8,720 bases of DNA, taken from Syntrophaceae bacterium. GTDB taxonomy: Bacteria; Desulfobacterota; Syntrophia; Syntrophales; UBA5619. The notes beneath the pieces were generated by a model. That model did no database searches. It was given only the letters and a program-made list of their open reading frames with translations, and was not told where the DNA came from. This document shows, in pieces, positions 5,377-8,720 of the stretch (position 1 is the stretch's first letter; each line of letters opens with the position of its first letter). The stretch covers positions 1 to 8,720 of the forward strand of contig CAKKRN010000293.1 in assembly GCA_919902745.1 (NCBI GenBank), written 5' to 3'. Made by a program: the position numbers and the translations under genes.

Positions 5377-7458
5377 TCAACCTTCCGCTTCTTTCTTCGA
5401 TTCGGCGATGATCTTCTCCGCGATGTAGGACGGGACCTCCTCATAATGGGAATGCTCATAGGTGAAGGTTCCGCGGCCGCTCGTCATCGAACGCAGATCA
5501 GGGGCGTATTTGAGGATTTCAGAACGGGGGACCTGTCCCTTGATGATCTGATGGTGGCCAAATGAATCCATTCCAAGAACCTTGCCCCGGCGGCTGTTGA
5601 GATCGCCGATGACATCGCCCATGTACTCGTCAGGGATCTCGATCGAAATGTTGACGATGGGTTCGAGGAGGGTCGGTTGGCATTCGAGAACCCCCTTCTT
5701 GAAGCCGAGCGAACCGGCAATCTTGAAGGCCATTTCCGAGGAATCGACCGTATGGTACGAACCGTCCGTCAAGGAAACGCGAAGATCAACGACCGGATAG
5801 CCGGCAACGACGCCCTCTGCCATCGCCTCCACGATCCCCTTTTCAACGGCCGGACGGTATTGGTGGGGGATCACCCCCCCAACGATCCGGTCGACGAATT
5901 CGAAACCGCTTCCCCTTGGGAGCGGCTCGATATCCAACCATGTGTCGCCGAACTGACCGCGGCCGCCGGACTGCTTCTTGTAGCGTCCCTGAACGGTGGT
6001 CTTTCCCTTGATCGTCTCCTTGTAGGGGACCTTCGGGGTCTTCAGATTCACCTCCAGGCCGAATTTCCGCTTCATTTTTTCGATGACAACTTCGATGTGG
6101 ACCTGGCCCAGACCGGAGAGGATCATCTCCCGGGTCTGGTCATCGCGATGGAACGTGAGGGTGGGATCTTCGTCGATCAGACGGTGGATCGAGGAAACGA
6201 GTTTGTCCTCATCGCCCCGCGATTTCGCCTCCACGGCAAAAGATATAACTGCTGTAGGAGGTTCGACCTTGGGGTAGAGGATGGGCGATTTTTCTGCACA
6301 CAGGGTATCCCCGGTTGCGGTCTCCTTCAATTTGGCGATGGCCGCGATGTCGCCGGGGATGAGTTCTTCGACCGGTTTCTGGATTTTCCCTTCGAGGAAG
6401 AAGAGGCTGGCGATCCGCTCCGTTGTCTTGCGCGAAGCGTTGAAGAGGCCGGAGTCGGATTTAAGCGTACCCGAATAGACGCGGAAGAGGGTGAGGCGGC
6501 CGGCGTAGGGATCGGCGATGGTCTTGAAGACCAGGGCCGAAAACGGCGCCGATTCCTCCGGCGGCCGGATTTCCTCTTCCCCGGTTCCCGGTCTCTTCCC
6601 GGAGACGCTGCCGCGGTCGACGGGCGAGGGGAAGTAACGGGTGATGGTGTCGAGGAACGGGTGGATGCCGATGTTCTTGATGGCCGATCCACAGACGACG
6701 GGGATCAAGGCGCCGGCGGCGACCCCCTTCCGGAGACCGGCCAGCAGATCCTCAGGACTCAATTCGCCGCTCTCGAGATATTTGTTCATCAGGTCATCGT
6801 CGGTCTCGGCGATATCTTCGATCAGGATGTCCCTGTATTTCTGAACGGTATCAGACATATCTGCTGGAATATCGGTAGCTTTTGCTATCTTTTTCTGATC
6901 GTCGTACATGAAGGCCTTCATGGAGGTTAGATCGACCACACCGGAGAAGGCGTTCTCTGCACCGATGGGAAGGAAGCAGAGCGTGACCTTCTTTCCGAGG
7001 CGGCTCCGGATGCTTTCGACGGCCTTTACAAAGTCCGCCCGCTCCCGATCCATACGGCTGATGAAGAGAAGTCGGGGAAGACGAAACTCCTCCAGGTATT
7101 CCCATACCTTTTCCGTCTGAAATTCGACGCCTCCGACCGCGTCGACGAGGACCACCGCCCCGTCTACGATTCGGAGACAACTTTTTGTGTCAAATGCAAA
7201 ATTGGAATCGCCCGGCGTGTCGATCATGTTGATCCGGTGCTTATCCCAATCGATATGGTTCGTTGCGGCGCTGATGGAGATGTGTCTCTTCTGCTCCTCC
7301 GGTTCATAGTCCATGGAGGAGGTCCCTTCATCCACGCGGCCGGGTCTGTCGGTCTTGCCGGCGACGTAGAGCATGGATTCGCACAGGGTGGTTTTGCCCG
7401 TCCCACCGTGGCCGAGAACAGCCAGATTTCTTATCGAATTTGATTCATATTTTGCCAT
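5377..7458 (-). CDS. Elongation factor G-like GTPase (EF-G paralogue)
   Basis: A 693-residue five-domain translational GTPase of the EF-G-like (FusA2-type) class rather than main EF-G. The G domain has P-loop GHGGTGKTT at 16-24, a switch I region with RHISI at 58-62 in place of canonical RGITI, G3 DTPGD at 80-84, G4 SRMD at 134-137 in place of NKMD, and G5 around CGSA at 256-259. Domain II spans about 305-385, domain III 400-475, domain IV 480-600 (with GGRGQFGDTW at 498-507) and domain V 600-685. The P-loop GHGGTGKTT, not GHIDAGKTT, is characteristic of the paralogue class. Such proteins are reported to bind ribosomes, but their function differs among species. AAAGGAG lies just upstream of the ATG at 7458. 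It heads an operon with moaB and diverges from the M23 peptidase gene. The altered G4 motif is the main oddity. Confidence 0.93.
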   Translation of the reverse strand: MAKYESNSIRNLAVLGHGGTGKTTLCESMLYVAGKTDRPGRVDEGTSSMDYEPEEQKRHISISAATNHIDWDKHRINMIDTPGDSNFAFDTKSCLRIVDGAVVLVDAVGGVEFQTEKVWEYLEEFRLPRLLFISRMDRERADFVKAVESIRSRLGKKVTLCFLPIGAENAFSGVVDLTSMKAFMYDDQKKIAKATDIPADMSDTVQKYRDILIEDIAETDDDLMNKYLESGELSPEDLLAGLRKGVAAGALIPVVCGSAIKNIGIHPFLDTITRYFPSPVDRGSVSGKRPGTGEEEIRPPEESAPFSALVFKTIADPYAGRLTLFRVYSGTLKSDSGLFNASRKTTERIASLFFLEGKIQKPVEELIPGDIAAIAKLKETATGDTLCAEKSPILYPKVEPPTAVISFAVEAKSRGDEDKLVSSIHRLIDEDPTLTFHRDDQTREMILSGLGQVHIEVVIEKMKRKFGLEVNLKTPKVPYKETIKGKTTVQGRYKKQSGGRGQFGDTWLDIEPLPRGSGFEFVDRIVGGVIPHQYRPAVEKGIVEAMAEGVVAGYPVVDLRVSLTDGSYHTVDSSEMAFKIAGSLGFKKGVLECQPTLLEPIVNISIEIPDEYMGDVIGDLNSRRGKVLGMDSFGHHQIIKGQVPRSEILKYAPDLRSMTSGRGTFTYEHSHYEEVPSYIAEKIIAESKKEAEG

Positions 7459-7463
7459 GAACT

Positions 7464-7470
7464 CTCCTTT
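7464..7470 (-). promoter_or_regulatory. Shine-Dalgarno of the EF-G-like gene
   Basis: AAAGGAG on the minus strand, 5 bases before the ATG at 7458. A strong site that fixes the start. Confidence 0.75.
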
Positions 7471-7538
7471 CTGATGACACGGAACCTGAACTCAGAATCT
7501 TCCATTCTATGTGCTTGAGGTCTTTAGCTTAACCGTCA

Positions 7539-7587
7539 CTTCAAAGTCAAGACAAATCTGGTACGAAATCAATGCTTGACTTTAAAG
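7539..7587. promoter_or_regulatory. 13-bp inverted repeat in the divergent promoter region
   Basis: CTTCAAAGTCAAG (7539-7551) and CTTGACTTTAAAG (7575-7587) are reverse complements with one mismatch, separated by 23 bases. Each arm holds a TTGACT -35-like hexamer that points outward toward its own gene: the EF-G-like gene on the minus strand (7545-7550) and the M23 peptidase on the plus strand (7576-7581). It may be an operator shared by both genes or simply two mirrored promoters. The symmetry is observed; regulation is inferred. Confidence 0.5.
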
Positions 7588-7603
7588 GCGATTATGATAT
7601 TTT
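7576..7603 (+). promoter_or_regulatory. Possible promoter of the M23 peptidase gene
   Basis: TTGACT (7576-7581) and TATTTT (7598-7603) are 16 bases apart on the plus strand, 58 bases before the start codon. The -35 matches five of six consensus bases and the -10 four of six. TATGAT at 7593-7598 is a better -10 but too close to this -35. Confidence 0.4.
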
Positions 7604-7660
7604 TCGACCGCTGTTTCGTGTTGCCACCGCTCATGAGGAGCAGGAAATAGAGGAGTTACG

Positions 7661-8566
7661 ATGCCGAAGAATTTCTATACGCTCCTGATTCTTCCGAAGA
7701 AAGACAGTTCCGCAAAGAAAATAGGCCTCTCCAGTACGCTGGTCAAAGGCGTATCCATATTCGTGATGGGCCTCATCCTGTTCGTGATGTATTTTTCCTA
7801 TGATTATATCCACATTCGTAGGGAACAAGCCGAACTGAAACGCCTGAAACAGCAGACGGCGGAACAGAGAACACAGATCGAAGGGCTCGTGACGAAGGTG
7901 GACCAGTTTGCTGTAAAAATGGATGAGTTGAGACAGTTTGACAAGAAGATCCGGATCATGGCCAATCTGGTCACGGGCAAGGATAAGGAACAACTCCTTG
8001 GGATCGGCGGCCCCGTGAGCGAGGAGAATCGCCTGCGCTCCCGAATGGCCGCCGATGACAAGGCGATGATCGCCGGAATCGGACGTCAAGTGGATCGCCT
8101 GACGGATGATGCGCTCGCACGGGAACAGAGTTTTTCAGACCTCCTGGCTTACCTGAAGGAAAAGAAATCGCTTCTGGCCACAACCCCCTCCATCTGGCCT
8201 GTAGCAGGCTGGGTAACATCCGAATTCGGTCAAAGGACATCCCCATTCGGCGGCGATAGGGAATTTCACAAGGCGATTGATATCGCGACGCGGATTGGAA
8301 AGCCGATCCAGGCGCCGGCCGACGGCATCGTTGCGGAGGTTGCCTTTCAGCATGACGTGGGGCAGATGATCCGGATCGATCACGGTCACGGCGTTTCGAC
8401 ACTCTATGGACACCTGTCCAAGGCGGCTGTCCGGGTCGGGACAACGGTCCGCAAGGGGGATCGGATCGGGTATGTGGGAAATACGGGCCGCAGCACCGGA
8501 TCCCATCTTCACTATGCCGTAATGTTGAACGGCGTTCCGGTCAATCCGAGGAAGTATCTGAATTGA
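7661..8566 (+). CDS. Membrane-anchored M23 family metallopeptidase
   Basis: A 301-residue envelope protein with a C-terminal LytM/M23 domain, a family that cuts peptidoglycan cross-bridges or, when degenerate, regulates amidases. A short basic N-terminus is followed by one membrane segment at about 30-47, so the rest is expected in the periplasm. Residues 50-95 and about 140-172 look like coiled coil (rich in Glu, Gln, Lys, Leu). The peptidase domain covers about 178-301. Its zinc ligands are present: H203-x3-D207 and the second His of HLH at His284. The likely catalytic His251 (YGHLS) and His282 are also present, so the domain should be active. GAGGAG at 7650-7655 precedes the ATG by 5 bases. 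The gene appears monocistronic within the window and diverges from the EF-G-like gene. The layout resembles the NlpD/MepM-type group, but the exact orthologue is not clear. Confidence 0.92.
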   Translation: MPKNFYTLLILPKKDSSAKKIGLSSTLVKGVSIFVMGLILFVMYFSYDYIHIRREQAELKRLKQQTAEQRTQIEGLVTKVDQFAVKMDELRQFDKKIRIMANLVTGKDKEQLLGIGGPVSEENRLRSRMAADDKAMIAGIGRQVDRLTDDALAREQSFSDLLAYLKEKKSLLATTPSIWPVAGWVTSEFGQRTSPFGGDREFHKAIDIATRIGKPIQAPADGIVAEVAFQHDVGQMIRIDHGHGVSTLYGHLSKAAVRVGTTVRKGDRIGYVGNTGRSTGSHLHYAVMLNGVPVNPRKYLN

Positions 8567-8720
8567 TGACCTCGTAAAAAGTTTTAAAAGTCGTGAAAAT
8601 GGGACGGCTTCGTAAAAAGGCCGCAGGCAAGGCGCGCGAATCCTGAGGAATGAGGCGTACCTCGGTGTACGCCGCAATGACGAAGGATGAAGCGCAACGC
8701 AGCATCCGGACTTTTTACGT
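8567..8720. repeat. Intergenic hairpin repeat with CGTAAAAAG ends
   Basis: The motif CGTAAAAAG occurs at 8573-8581 and 8611-8619 and in inverse at 8711-8719. Positions 8611-8719 form an imperfect palindrome: the outer ends pair, and at the centre GGCGTAC (8654-8660) pairs perfectly with GTACGCC (8667-8673) over a 6-base loop. I associate this sequence with a dispersed non-coding repeat in deltaproteobacterial genomes; that is recollection, not a search result. The first copy of the motif may be the remnant of a second, truncated element. The hairpin may also stop transcription from the peptidase gene. No transposase is encoded here. Confidence 0.65.

Noticed and set aside
5677..6930. 417-codon open frame on the plus strand
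   Set aside because: It lies wholly antisense to the EF-G-like gene, has no recognisable domain, and is explained by GC-rich codon bias of the real gene.
7559..7578. Sigma-54-like TGGTAC...GCTTG upstream of the peptidase gene
   Set aside because: The GG and GC pairs are 14 bases apart, outside the strict -24/-12 spacing.

Overview
The window reads as ordinary chromosome from a fairly GC-rich, anaerobic, Gram-negative bacterium. A deltaproteobacterial lineage such as the Syntrophales or relatives is my inference. It rests on a tungsten-type aldehyde:ferredoxin oxidoreductase (anaerobic metabolism), an LpxH-like lipid A phosphoesterase (an outer membrane with lipid A), an EF-G-like second translocase paralogue, and an intergenic hairpin repeat with CGTAAAAAG ends at the right edge, of a kind I associate with deltaproteobacterial genomes. 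No plasmid, phage, CRISPR or complete insertion sequence is visible.

Layout. Positions 1-197 hold no convincing gene. The first 60 bases form two small hairpins, possibly the edge of a structured RNA such as a group II intron. Positions 198-2506 (minus strand) are a two-gene operon: aldehyde:ferredoxin oxidoreductase, then a PaaI-type hotdog thioesterase joined by an ATGA overlap. A good sigma-70-type promoter lies at 2550-2578. Positions 2670-3350 (minus) encode a DUF554 membrane protein that starts with TTG. Positions 3351-3662 are a 312-base intergenic region with a DUF554 promoter, a perfect 11-bp hairpin and a terminator-like hairpin close upstream of the next gene. Positions 3663-4915 (plus) carry an LpxH-like phosphoesterase followed by a Mut7-C/zinc-ribbon protein. 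Positions 4884-7458 (minus) carry an EF-G-like GTPase followed by a MoaB/Mog protein, and the MoaB end overlaps the Mut7-C end by 32 bases. Positions 7661-8566 (plus) encode a membrane-anchored M23 peptidase. Positions 8567-8720 hold the hairpin repeat.

How the genes may work together. The oxidoreductase needs a tungsten or molybdenum pterin cofactor, and MoaB/Mog proteins activate molybdopterin for metal insertion, so two genes from separate operons meet in cofactor use. The thioesterase could release free acids from acyl-CoA for the oxidoreductase to reduce to aldehydes, or the reverse flow could apply; this is inference from gene order. LpxH and the M23 peptidase both serve the cell envelope. 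The divergent region between the EF-G-like gene and the peptidase gene contains a near-perfect 13-bp inverted repeat whose arms each carry an outward-facing TTGACT.
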